In this document: piece by piece, positions 8,100-16,354 of the stretch
How positions within the stretch are numbered: position 1 is the stretch's first letter
Layout: each line of letters opens with the position of its first letter
DNA from: Marinobacter guineae
GTDB taxonomy: Bacteria; Pseudomonadota; Gammaproteobacteria; Pseudomonadales; Oleiphilaceae
Direction of reading: 5' to 3'
DNA length: 64,000 nt
Assembly: GCF_002744735.1 (NCBI RefSeq)
Contig: NZ_KZ319342.1
Span: 124,001-188,000 of the forward strand
Made by a program: the position numbers and the translations under genes
The notes under the pieces: model-generated
What the model was told of the DNA's origin: nothing
The model's input: the letters and a program-made list of their open reading frames with translations, nothing else
The model's database searches: none

Positions 8100-9207
8100 T
8101 TACTCGCAGTTGTTTGCGAACCCACCGATAGGTGTTCTCCGGGCGGAAACTCATCAGCAGTTCTGATTCTCCGCCCGAAGGACCTGCCACAAAGTACTCC
8201 ACCTCGGCGCTTTGCCAGTCTGCGGAATGCACCTGAACATCCTGGGGCCGGGTGCTTATCGCTTCCAGCTCCGCCAATGCCAGGCCCCCGCCGATCCGGC
8301 GTACCGCCACCTGTTTGATTGTGGTATCGCTGGCCGGATAGCTGGCAACATCGTCATCCAGGTAGTATCGGTTGGCAACCGCCGTGCTGATACCCTTGAG
8401 TTCCCGCGTGAGGTAGGTCTGTGCATCTTCGGCGCTGATATCCTCCATTGAGCGTACCGAATTTTCGATCCGCTCCTTTTTGGCCTCCAGGTCTTCCTTG
8501 TATTCAACATCCGGGTCGCGCTCATCGGCGTTTTCCGGCCTGGGTGGCGCGTTGTCGATCTCAGTCTGGGTGGGTGGCTCTTCGCACAGCTCGTCATCTT
8601 CCGGATAGAAGCAAATCGCTGCCAGAAGCTGGTTGGCCGGGGAGGGTGTGGGGTTTATTGCGGTGAATTCCGATTCGCTGACGGTAAAGTTGATGGTCCC
8701 GGTCAGGTTCGGCAGCGCAGCATTCAGCTGGCTGATGACCCGATTACGGATATCGATGCCTTCACCCTCCGGTATGTTCTCGCTCCAGTTCAGCAGCATC
8801 AGAAATCGGGCCAGATTCATCAGGGTGGCATTTTCCAGCACCTGTTGCTCGGTGAGGGTATGTGTTGTCAGGCCCTCTTCATCCAACCTGGGTGTTTGCA
8901 GGGCGGTACGTGTGGTCTCAAAGAATTCAAGGAAGGTGACGTATTGCCGTGCAGGAACCCCACTGATCAGTGGCAGGTCGCCGACCCGGAATTCCAGGGT
9001 TTCCCCCGGATAGTACCGGAATTCGCCGGCGGCGTTGGTGGTGCCGGCCTGGCTGGCTGTCTGGTAGGTGAGGCCATTGAAGCCATTGAAGTTAAGCCGG
9101 CCCGTGCTGGTGCCGTCGCCGGAGCCACTTTCTTCATCAAGGCAGCCGGTGAATGCAAGTGCGCTCAAGAGCGCGAGTGACAATCGGATGCGGTGAACGG
9201 ATCTCAT
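8089..9207 (-). CDS. Predicted outer-membrane or periplasmic lipoprotein, unknown function
   Basis: This 372-residue protein begins with a signal peptide and the lipobox AFTGC, with cysteine 22 as the lipid site, followed by an acidic Ser/Gly-rich linker. The early part (NFNGFNGLTYQTASQAGTTNAAGEFRY, split here only by reading) suggests a carboxypeptidase-like beta fold seen in surface lipoproteins. The middle carries a Glu/Lys-rich, probably helical segment. I cannot assign a function. It is convergent with the HD-GYP gene and overlaps its last 11 bases; it diverges from the ABC transporter pair. Confidence 0.65.
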   Translation of the reverse strand: MRSVHRIRLSLALLSALAFTGCLDEESGSGDGTSTGRLNFNGFNGLTYQTASQAGTTNAAGEFRYYPGETLEFRVGDLPLISGVPARQYVTFLEFFETTRTALQTPRLDEEGLTTHTLTEQQVLENATLMNLARFLMLLNWSENIPEGEGIDIRNRVISQLNAALPNLTGTINFTVSESEFTAINPTPSPANQLLAAICFYPEDDELCEEPPTQTEIDNAPPRPENADERDPDVEYKEDLEAKKERIENSVRSMEDISAEDAQTYLTRELKGISTAVANRYYLDDDVASYPASDTTIKQVAVRRIGGGLALAELEAISTRPQDVQVHSADWQSAEVEYFVAGPSGGESELLMSFRPENTYRWVRKQLRVIIR

Positions 9208-9467
9208 GGTTTGTCGTACATTCCCTTCAATTCAGCGCGCCGCAACTTGGTGCGGCAGCCCCTTTTGTAAATTGTTGTAACCGCATTATAGGGGCGGGGA
9301 TAGCCTCATATCGGGATTCCTGTCGCAGTTTCCGGTTTTCGCCCGTGAACAGGTTCAAGCTGTTAAAGGCCTTGAAATCAGCGGCTTTGTCACAATAAAT
9401 AGCAATCTAAATTCTGGCGGGCGGCCCGGGCCGTTTCTTGCCGTTTTTCACCGAATCGGGATCGTTT

Positions 9468-10418
9468 ATGACCAATGCACTGGAAATCGAGGGCCTCACC
9501 AAAATTTACGGTGACGGGTTCGAGGCGCTCAAGGGGATTGATCTTCACGTGGCCGAGGGGGATTTCTTCGCCCTGCTGGGCCCCAACGGCGCCGGTAAAT
9601 CAACCACGCTGGGCATCGTCTGCTCACTGGTAAACAAGACAGCCGGCAAGGTGCGGGTTTTCGGATCCGACATCGACACCCATCTTTCCGATGCCAAGCT
9701 GAACCTCGGGGTTGTGCCCCAGGAATTCAACTTCAACCAGTTCGAGAAAGTGTTCGATATCGTGACTACCCAGGCGGGCTATTACGGGATTCCGTTGAAG
9801 CAAGCGTCGGTTTCCGCAGAAAAATACCTGAAAAAGCTGGGTCTCTGGGACAAGCGCAACACCCCGGCCCGGATGCTGTCCGGGGGGATGAAGCGCCGGT
9901 TGATGATTGCCCGGGCCCTGGTGCACGAACCGAAACTATTGATCCTCGACGAGCCGACAGCCGGCGTCGATATTGAGCTGCGCCGCTCGATGTGGATCTT
10001 CCTTGAGGAAATGAACCGTCAGGGCACTACCATTATCCTGACCACTCATTATCTCGAAGAGGCGGAGGCGCTCTGCCGCAACATTGCGATTATCGACCAC
10101 GGCAAGATCCTCAAGCACACCAGCAAAAAGGCACTGCTGCAGCAGCTCAGCCTGGAGACCTTCGTGCTGGATACCGAGGTGCCCCTGGACGCCGCGCCGG
10201 AGCTGGGCGATTTCCACACCCGGCTGGACGGGGAAGGGGCCCTGGAGGTTGAGGTCCAGAAAGGCCAGGGACTGAACCAGGTGTTTGTACAGCTGGATCA
10301 ACTGGGCATCAAGGTAATCAGCATGAGAACCAAAGCCAACCGACTGGAAGAGCTGTTCATACGCATGGTAGAAGAGAACGCCGTTGATTCCAGCAAGAGT
10401 GTGGAGGGGGCGGCATGA
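9468..10418 (+). CDS. yadG: ABC-2 type transporter ATP-binding protein (YadG-like)
   Basis: The 316-residue ATPase has Walker A GPNGAGKST at about 38-46, the ABC signature LSGGMKRR near 138-145, Walker B LLILDEPTAG near 157-166 and a switch histidine in TTHYLEEAE near 192. It drives an exporter together with the permease encoded next, whose start overlaps this stop by four bases. The frame opens at 9438, but the ATG at 9468 (MTNALEIEGLTKIYG) matches family starts. Sequence style is that of E. coli YadG; the exported substrate is unknown. Confidence 0.88.
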   Translation: MTNALEIEGLTKIYGDGFEALKGIDLHVAEGDFFALLGPNGAGKSTTLGIVCSLVNKTAGKVRVFGSDIDTHLSDAKLNLGVVPQEFNFNQFEKVFDIVTTQAGYYGIPLKQASVSAEKYLKKLGLWDKRNTPARMLSGGMKRRLMIARALVHEPKLLILDEPTAGVDIELRRSMWIFLEEMNRQGTTIILTTHYLEEAEALCRNIAIIDHGKILKHTSKKALLQQLSLETFVLDTEVPLDAAPELGDFHTRLDGEGALEVEVQKGQGLNQVFVQLDQLGIKVISMRTKANRLEELFIRMVEENAVDSSKSVEGAA

Positions 10419-11188
10419 CACCACACGCAATGTTCACCGCATTCAGCACCATTGTTATCCGGGAGGTTCGCAGGTTTACCCGGATCTGGCCTCAGACATT
10501 GCTGCCACCGGCGGTCACCATGACGCTCTATTTCATTATTTTCGGTAACCTGATCGGATCCCGGATCGGCCAGATGGGCGGGTTCGATTATATGTCCTTT
10601 ATTGTGCCGGGGCTGATTATGATGGCGGTGATCACCAGTTCCTACGCGAACGTGGTGTCGTCGTTCTTTTCGATGAAGTTCCAGCGCAGTATCGAGGAGT
10701 TGCTGGTGTCACCGGTGCCGAACTGGGTCATCCTGACAGGTTATGTGGTGGGTGGTATGGCTCGTGGCCTGGGGATCGGTCTGATTGTCACTCTGGTGTC
10801 GCTGGCATTTACCCAGCTTTCGATACACAACCTGCCGATGATGATTCTAACGGTGTTCCTCACCTCGGCGCTGTTTGCCCTGGGCGGATTCATCAACGCC
10901 ATGCTGGCAACCAAGTTTGATGATATTTCCATCGTGCCAACCTTTATCCTGACCCCGCTGACCTATCTGGGTGGGGTGTTCTACAGCATCGATCTGTTGC
11001 CGGGATTCTGGCAGGGCGTATCCATGATCAATCCGATCCTGTACATGGTAAACGGCTTCCGATACGGAATTCTGGGGGTGTCAGACGTCAATCCGTTCAT
11101 TTCTCTTGGTATGATTCTGTTTTTCATCACCGTGCTGGCAGTCATCGCACTGAAGATGCTGGAGCGGGGCAAAGGCATTCGCCACTGA
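10415..11188 (+). CDS. yadH: ABC-2 type transporter permease (YadH-like)
   Basis: This 257-residue protein has about six membrane segments and the ABC2_membrane pattern, including FSMKFQRSIEELLVSP after the second segment and the re-entrant region TPLTYLGGVFYSIDLLP. It forms the channel for the ATPase encoded immediately upstream, with which it shares an ATGA start/stop overlap that implies coupled translation. The pair resembles YadGH. Nothing in the sequence reveals the cargo. Confidence 0.87.
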   Translation: MTPHAMFTAFSTIVIREVRRFTRIWPQTLLPPAVTMTLYFIIFGNLIGSRIGQMGGFDYMSFIVPGLIMMAVITSSYANVVSSFFSMKFQRSIEELLVSPVPNWVILTGYVVGGMARGLGIGLIVTLVSLAFTQLSIHNLPMMILTVFLTSALFALGGFINAMLATKFDDISIVPTFILTPLTYLGGVFYSIDLLPGFWQGVSMINPILYMVNGFRYGILGVSDVNPFISLGMILFFITVLAVIALKMLERGKGIRH

Positions 11189-11202
11189 TTTCAGGAACAC
11201 CT

Positions 11203-12021
11203 ATGGCACTTAATGACGCACCGCTTGGCAAAACAAGTGACTATCCGGACAGCTATAACCCTGGCTTGCTGTTCCCTGTGGCGAGAGAGGAAAACCGTCG
11301 CCGCCTTGGCCTGGATGATGGCCGCTGGCCCTGGTTTGGGGAAGATCTGTGGCAAGCCTGGGAGATTTCCTGGCTGAGGCCGGGCGGTGTACCCGACGTG
11401 GCCTGGGCCGAGATTGTCTTTCCGGCGGCGTCGCCTTCAATCATTGAGTCCAAGTCCCTGAAGCTTTACCTGAACTCGTTGAATCAGGCTGTTTATTCAA
11501 CCCGGGACCAGGTGGCGGAAGTCATCACTAAGGACCTTTCCAGTGCCTGTGGCGGCGCGGTTCATGTCAGGCTTTTGAGTGTCGACGAGTCGGGGGACGC
11601 CGTTGGCCGCCCGGCGGGATTCGAGCTGATCGATGACGAACCGGTGAGTGATGTGGTTTATGACTACGCACCGGACTCACTGTTTGCCGGCGATGAGATA
11701 GTGACAGAGCGTCTCTGTTCCCATCTGCTGAAAAGCAATTGCCCGGTGACAGGGCAGCCGGATTGGGCAACCCTGCTGATCAGTTACACTGGCCCGAAAA
11801 TCGACCGGGCCGGATTATTACGGTATGTGGTGAGTTTTCGTCAGAAGCAGGATTTTCACGAACACTGTGTGGAAACCGTGTTTACGGATGTGATGAGCCA
11901 CTGCAAACCGGAGTCGCTCACGGTTTGCGCTCGGTACACCCGAAGGGGCGGGCTGGATATCAATCCCTGGAGAAGTACCGAAACCGGCCACGATGCCGGG
12001 CCGCGGCTGATCCGTCAGTAG
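11203..12021 (+). CDS. queF: NADPH-dependent 7-cyano-7-deazaguanine reductase
   Basis: QueF reduces preQ0 to preQ1 in queuosine biosynthesis. The 272-residue length fits the long, two-domain (YqcD) form. The catalytic cysteine lies in SNCPVTGQPDW (C180) and the partner aspartate is D187, the same seven-residue spacing as in E. coli. The NADPH-binding family motif reads ESKSLKLYLNS near 83-93. AGGAA before the ATG supports the start. It begins 14 bases after the ABC-2 permease and is probably co-transcribed. The later steps, queA and tgt, are encoded about 15 kb downstream. Confidence 0.95.
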   Translation: MALNDAPLGKTSDYPDSYNPGLLFPVAREENRRRLGLDDGRWPWFGEDLWQAWEISWLRPGGVPDVAWAEIVFPAASPSIIESKSLKLYLNSLNQAVYSTRDQVAEVITKDLSSACGGAVHVRLLSVDESGDAVGRPAGFELIDDEPVSDVVYDYAPDSLFAGDEIVTERLCSHLLKSNCPVTGQPDWATLLISYTGPKIDRAGLLRYVVSFRQKQDFHEHCVETVFTDVMSHCKPESLTVCARYTRRGGLDINPWRSTETGHDAGPRLIRQ

Positions 12022-12051
12022 ACGGAGTTGGAGGTGACGCTGGAAGGCGCG

Positions 12052-13491
12052 TCAGGAGACGTCTTCTTCCCGCCGCAGGCGGTCGGCGGCATCTTCCAGC
12101 GCGGTAAGAATGGTCTGCCGTTCCTTTTCGGTGATCTTGTCTGAATCCAGATACATGGCAAAGCCACTGTGCTCGTGTTCCATGAAGCTGCGGTTGGGAC
12201 CCATATCCCGCCGAAAATCCACCACTTCGTAAATCGGCACCGGTTTGCCGAAACCTTTTACGGTTATTTCGCCTTTGTCCCGGCACATGATCTTGTTTTT
12301 GATGAGCGAAAATGTCTCGTAGGAAACCAGGATCTCGCCGGGTTCTGCCAGGGATTCAAGGCGGCTGGCCAAATTCACTTCCTTGCCGATGATGGTGTAA
12401 TCCATGCGGTTTTCGGCACCGAAGTTACCCACGGTGGTATACCCGGTACTGATGCCCATGCGAATTTCCAGAGGGGTCTTGATGCCCTGGCTGCGCCATT
12501 TCTGGCGCATGATTTTCATGTGTTTGCGCATGTCTATTGCCATGGACACGCAGGCAAAGGCGTCTTCCCGTTGCCCCCGGCTGGTGGGGTCGCCGAAGAA
12601 CACCATGATGGAGTCTCCCACGAACTTGTCGATGGTGCCGCCGTATTTGAGCGCCACTTCAGACATTTCATTGAAGTAGTGATTCAGCAGCTCGGTCAGC
12701 GCTTCCGGCTCCATCTCTTCGGAGAGTTCGGTGAAACCTTTGATGTCTGAGAAGAATACCGCCAGTTTCTTGCGCTGGGTTTCCAGGCGCACATCCCGTT
12801 CCCCGGTAAAAATGGATTGCCACACCTGAGGCGAGAGGTACTTGGACAGCTTGTGGGACAGGGCAATCGACTGTTCCCGCTGGTTCTGGATCTGGGTCTT
12901 GGCCTGCATCAGTGCCCGGGCCTGCTGGTGCGAATAGTAGGCGGTAACGCAGATATACAGGCCAGTGGAAAGGATTGACACCATCATGGTCAGCAACGGC
13001 GCGTGAGGACCGTCTGCAGGGCCGAGGATGGCGACGGCAATGGCAATCGCCGCAGCCATGAAGATGGTGCCGAGCAGCCACTGGCGGATGCCGCCCACGA
13101 TAAGGCAGCTGAACATCAGCATCAGGGCCACCGACAGGGAGGGTATGACGACCAGACCAATGCAACCGATGAAGGCGCCACCGAATACGCAATCCACAAT
13201 GAGCATTTTGTGCCGGATGCGGGTGGAATTTCTGAGGAATGTCTTTCGGGTTAACGCGTGGGCAATGTGGGGCCATATCAGGGCACCGGCCACCAGCCAC
13301 AACAGTTGCTGGGGAAAGGCACCCTGGAGAACGCCTGTCACGATAATCGCAGCGGTAGACGTGTACGCCAGTATTCGGCCATTGTAATCCGGCATTGGCG
13401 GTATGGCTATCGGACTGCCGGGGCCTTCGGCAGCCATCGACTTGACAGCAGAGGTGCTGGCATTGCGCAGATCGGCCGGTACGCTCATCAT
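12052..13491 (-). CDS. Membrane-bound class III adenylate cyclase
   Basis: The 479-residue protein has an N-terminal block of about six membrane helices (residues 40-195), a short helical linker, then a class III cyclase domain. The domain shows metal aspartates in FFSDIKGFTEL (about 244-254) and in VGDSIMVFFGD, the adenine-selecting lysine in TIDKFVGD, its partner aspartate in MDYTIIG, and the catalytic Asn and Arg in VNLASRLE. All key residues are present, so it should make cAMP. The frame extends to a TTG at 13512; I chose the ATG at 13491, one base after the stop of the upstream gene. The architecture resembles Pseudomonas CyaB. Confidence 0.88.
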   Translation of the reverse strand: MMSVPADLRNASTSAVKSMAAEGPGSPIAIPPMPDYNGRILAYTSTAAIIVTGVLQGAFPQQLLWLVAGALIWPHIAHALTRKTFLRNSTRIRHKMLIVDCVFGGAFIGCIGLVVIPSLSVALMLMFSCLIVGGIRQWLLGTIFMAAAIAIAVAILGPADGPHAPLLTMMVSILSTGLYICVTAYYSHQQARALMQAKTQIQNQREQSIALSHKLSKYLSPQVWQSIFTGERDVRLETQRKKLAVFFSDIKGFTELSEEMEPEALTELLNHYFNEMSEVALKYGGTIDKFVGDSIMVFFGDPTSRGQREDAFACVSMAIDMRKHMKIMRQKWRSQGIKTPLEIRMGISTGYTTVGNFGAENRMDYTIIGKEVNLASRLESLAEPGEILVSYETFSLIKNKIMCRDKGEITVKGFGKPVPIYEVVDFRRDMGPNRSFMEHEHSGFAMYLDSDKITEKERQTILTALEDAADRLRREEDVS

Positions 13492-13492
13492 T

Positions 13493-13804
13493 TCAGAAAC
13501 GGATCCTGCCAATGAGCATGTCCCGGAACATGACCCAGTCTCCCATCAGGCTGTACAGTGGGTACTTGAAGGTTGCAGGGCGGTTTTTCTCGAACTTGAA
13601 ATGACCGACCCAGGCAAAGCCGTAGCCGATGACAGGCAGGGCCAGCAGCCAGACCAGTTTGCCGGAACTCAGCGCCCAGGCAGCGACCAGAATAACCAGA
13701 AGGCTGCCAGCGAAGTGCAGTCGACGACAGGTTAGATCGCTGTGTTCTTCCAGGTAGTAAGGATAGAATTCGGAAAAGTTATTGAAGGTTCGCTGGTTGC
13801 TCAT
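13493..13804 (-). CDS. DUF962 / Mpo1-like membrane protein
   Basis: This 103-residue protein matches the DUF962 family, which includes yeast Mpo1, an iron-dependent dioxygenase of 2-hydroxy fatty acid breakdown. It has the conserved FYPYYLEEHSDLTCRRLHFAG block, two membrane segments, and GHFKFEKNRPATF with a likely metal-ligand histidine. The second methionine (13804) is preferred over the one at 13822 because GAGAAG precedes it. The adenylate cyclase gene follows within one base, so translation is probably coupled. Bacterial function is not established; Mpo1-like activity is an inference. Confidence 0.72.
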   Translation of the reverse strand: MSNQRTFNNFSEFYPYYLEEHSDLTCRRLHFAGSLLVILVAAWALSSGKLVWLLALPVIGYGFAWVGHFKFEKNRPATFKYPLYSLMGDWVMFRDMLIGRIRF

Positions 13805-13960
13805 TGTGCTGCTTCTCACCATTGTACGACCGCGGCATTTTATAGTTGTTGGCTACGCCGACTACGACTAAAGATTAACAGTATTACGTACAAGCCACAA
13901 TTCACAGCCAGCAATTGTGCCCGCACCCAATTTTATAGAGTCATCAGATAGCGAGGCGAT

Positions 13961-14512
13961 ATGACAGCAGTTACTGATTTCCTGCTCAACCGATCCTCTG
14001 AACCCAGGCTGGAGGCACCCGCGCCGGACAGGGAGACCCTGAACAGGGCCTTTGCCTGCGCCGCCCGCGCTCCGGATCATGCCTTGCTGCGGCCGTGGCG
14101 TTATCTGGTCGTGGAAGGTGAGGGGCTTGAGGCCCTGGGGGAGCTGTTTGCCTCCACCTGCGCCAACAACAGTGACGAGCGTGAAATCGAAAAGCTCCGC
14201 CGCGCGCCTTTGCGGGCCCCCATGATCATAATCGGTATTGCCTCGCCGAGCCCCCACCCCAAAGTGCCGGAAGTGGAGCAGGTGATGTCTACGGCGGCTG
14301 GCATGAGCTTTCTTGAGCTGGCCCTTCAGGATGCCGGTTATGGTGTGATGTGGCGCACCGGTGCCGTCGCCTATCATTCAGCCGTTCACGAGGGGCTTGG
14401 GCTGGATGAGCATGAGCAGATTGTCGGCTTTCTCTACACCGGAAGTGTTTCGACAGTAAAACCTGCAGTTCCCCGCCCCGGGGTTGACGAGTTTGTCCGT
14501 AACTGGCCTTAA
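13961..14512 (+). CDS. ydjA: Nitroreductase family protein (YdjA-like)
   Basis: The 183-residue protein belongs to the small FMN-binding nitroreductase group typified by E. coli YdjA. It shows the FMN-binding start RAPDHALLRPWRY near residues 36-48, the central STAAGMSFLELALQDAGYGV and the C-terminal IVGFLYTGSV. It probably reduces a quinone or nitro compound with NAD(P)H; the natural substrate is unknown. GAGG five bases before the ATG supports the start. It diverges from the DUF962/cyclase pair. Confidence 0.82.
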   Translation: MTAVTDFLLNRSSEPRLEAPAPDRETLNRAFACAARAPDHALLRPWRYLVVEGEGLEALGELFASTCANNSDEREIEKLRRAPLRAPMIIIGIASPSPHPKVPEVEQVMSTAAGMSFLELALQDAGYGVMWRTGAVAYHSAVHEGLGLDEHEQIVGFLYTGSVSTVKPAVPRPGVDEFVRNWP

Positions 14513-14517
14513 CCGGT

Positions 14518-14554
14518 AACTGCTTCCCGCGGCTTGGGTCGGGGGAAGCAGTTT
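14518..14554 (+). terminator. Strong hairpin after ydjA
   Basis: AACTGCTTCCC at 14518-14528 pairs perfectly over 11 bases with GGGAAGCAGTT at 14543-14553, with a 14-base loop. Only three T bases follow, so termination may be partial, but the place (just after the ydjA stop) fits a transcript end. Confidence 0.5.
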
Positions 14555-14664
14555 GCCGCTTTCGCGACTTTTTCCTCCCGTTAACCCTTCGCGTTTTCTC
14601 TTACCAGCCCTGCGAGCCCCGCCAACACTGGCGTTTTTCACTATTTGGAGCGCCTTTCGAATTC

Positions 14665-14680
14665 TGGCATCCACCTTGCT
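14665..14680 (+). promoter_or_regulatory. Sigma-54 (-24/-12) promoter of flgB
   Basis: TGGCATC-CACC-TTGCT matches the sigma-54 consensus, with GG and GC separated by exactly ten bases. It lies about 70 bases before the flgB start and fits RpoN-dependent control of hook and basal-body genes by an FleQ/FlrC-type activator. Confidence 0.75.
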
Positions 14681-14748
14681 TTAATCCTGTCAGAGAGCAC
14701 AGCCGGCAAAAACAGGTCGGCGTACTGGTGCAGTTTTCGGGAGGCAAC

Positions 14749-15147
14749 ATGGCAATTACGTTCGATAAGGCTTTGGGCATTCATCAGCACGCGGTGGAAG
14801 CGCGGGTCAAGCGTGCCGAAGTTCTGGCAAACAATCTGGCAAACGCTGACACCCCGGGCTTCAAGGCCCGCGATGTGGATTTCCAGGCGATGATGCAGAA
14901 GGCCCAGGAGTCCATGAGCGGCTTCCAGATGGCCAAAACGAACGAGGCCCACATGGATACTTCTCTGTCTGCCTCAGACAGCGACCTTCTTTACCGGGTG
15001 CCACATCAGCCGTCAGTCGACGGCAATACCGTGGATGCCCAGCAGGAGCAGACGCGCTTCATGCGTAACGCCATGGACTTTCAGGCCAGTTTCCAGTTCC
15101 TGAACAGCAAGTTCAGTGGTTTGACCAAAGCTATTAAAGGCGAATAA
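14749..15147 (+). CDS. flgB: Flagellar basal-body rod protein FlgB
   Basis: FlgB is a proximal rod subunit. The 132-residue protein has the rod-protein N-terminal signature LANNLANADTPGFKARDVDF near residues 25-44 and the C-terminal heptad region typical of rod and hook axial proteins. GGGAGG precedes the ATG; an in-frame GTG at 14728 is rejected for lack of a ribosome-binding site. It heads the flgBCDE set behind a sigma-54 promoter. Confidence 0.96.
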   Translation: MAITFDKALGIHQHAVEARVKRAEVLANNLANADTPGFKARDVDFQAMMQKAQESMSGFQMAKTNEAHMDTSLSASDSDLLYRVPHQPSVDGNTVDAQQEQTRFMRNAMDFQASFQFLNSKFSGLTKAIKGE

Positions 15148-15181
15148 GCCGCAGTCCCGGGCTTAGCGAAGGAGATATTTC

Positions 15182-15631
15182 ATGTCACTGGGCAGCATTT
15201 TTGATATCGCCGGTTCCGGCATGACAGCGCAATCACTGCGGCTGAATACAACCCCTTCCAACATTGCCAATGCCGAGACGGCCAGCTCCAGTACTGAGGA
15301 GACCTACCGGGCCCGGAAGCCGGTTTTCTCGGCCATCCAGCAGTCACTGCTGAACCCGGGCCAGGGCGGTTTCCCGATGGCTGAGAATCAGGGGCCGGGA
15401 GCCGGAGTACAGGTTGAGGGCATTGTGGAGAGCGATGCGGAGCTGCAGATGCGCTTCGAGCCCCAACACCCGGCGGCCAATGAAGACGGCTATGTCTTTT
15501 ACCCCAATGTGAACGTGGTTGAAGAGATGGCAGATATGATGTCGTCGTCCAGAAGTTTCCAGATGAATGTGGATGTCATGAACACTGCCAAGTCCATGAT
15601 GCAGCGCATTCTGACTCTTGGTCAGCAGTAA
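15182..15631 (+). CDS. flgC: Flagellar basal-body rod protein FlgC
   Basis: FlgC is the second proximal rod protein. Its 149 residues start with SLGSIFDIAGSGMTAQSLRL, carry the NIANAETASS axial-protein signature, and end with NVVEEMADMMSSSRSFQMNV, the conserved C-terminal coiled-coil block. AAGGAG at good spacing sets the start. It is encoded 34 bases after flgB and 18 before flgD in one operon. Confidence 0.96.
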   Translation: MSLGSIFDIAGSGMTAQSLRLNTTPSNIANAETASSSTEETYRARKPVFSAIQQSLLNPGQGGFPMAENQGPGAGVQVEGIVESDAELQMRFEPQHPAANEDGYVFYPNVNVVEEMADMMSSSRSFQMNVDVMNTAKSMMQRILTLGQQ

Positions 15632-15649
15632 CACGGTAAGGAGCATAAA

Positions 15650-16327
15650 ATGAGCGCAATAAACGCAACAGACGCGTCGGATGTTCTGAGCCAGTACCAG
15701 CTGAAGAATCAGGATGGCGGCAAGGGCACCAGTGAGCTGGGCCGGAACGAGTTCATGGAATTGATGCTGGCGCAGCTGAAAAACCAGAACCCGCTGGAGC
15801 CCCAGGACAACGGTGAATTCATCTCCCAGCTGGCCCAGTTCAGCTCTCTGGAAGAGATGCAGAACCTCTCCGGCACCGTTGAAGATGTGGTGGGTCAGTT
15901 CCGCTCCACCCAGGCGCTGCAGGCGTCTGCCATGGTCGGCAAAACCGTACTTGCGCCCTCGCAGATCGGGATTCTTGGCGCGGACGGCGAAATCAGCGGC
16001 ACCATCGAAGTGCCGGCCTCGACCGGCGGGCTTCGGCTTTCGATTCAGGGGCAGAACGGTGAACTGGTGCGCCAGATTGATATGGGTAGCAGTCCGGCCG
16101 GTGTGACTTCGTTCCGCTGGGATGGCCAGGACGGCAACGGCAATCCCTTGCCGCCGGGCCCCTATAGAGTTGTGGCCGAGGCTTCCTACCCCGATGGGCA
16201 GCAGCAGCTGTCCACCATGGTGAGCGCCAATGTTGACAGCGTCTCCCTGGGCCAGGGCGGCTCCATTACCCTGAATCTTGCAGGCATGGGCTCCATTGCC
16301 TTGTCTGATGTGAAACAAATTAACTGA
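15650..16327 (+). CDS. flgD: Flagellar hook capping protein FlgD
   Basis: FlgD forms the temporary scaffold cap on which hook subunits polymerise. The 225-residue protein has the conserved N-terminal export and cap region (NEFMELMLAQLKNQNPLEPQ, residues about 37-56) and the C-terminal FlgD Ig-like/Tudor part with FRWDGQDGNGNPLPPGPYR. Length is normal. AAGGAG precedes the ATG. It lies directly before the hook gene flgE. Confidence 0.95.
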   Translation: MSAINATDASDVLSQYQLKNQDGGKGTSELGRNEFMELMLAQLKNQNPLEPQDNGEFISQLAQFSSLEEMQNLSGTVEDVVGQFRSTQALQASAMVGKTVLAPSQIGILGADGEISGTIEVPASTGGLRLSIQGQNGELVRQIDMGSSPAGVTSFRWDGQDGNGNPLPPGPYRVVAEASYPDGQQQLSTMVSANVDSVSLGQGGSITLNLAGMGSIALSDVKQIN

Positions 16328-16354
16328 TACCGGTGAAACACCAAGGGGTGAACC

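Noticed and set aside
9372..9400. Possible promoter (TTGAAA, 17 bases, ATAAAT) before the ABC-2 exporter genes
   Set aside because: The -10 matches only three of six bases, so I did not list it as a feature.
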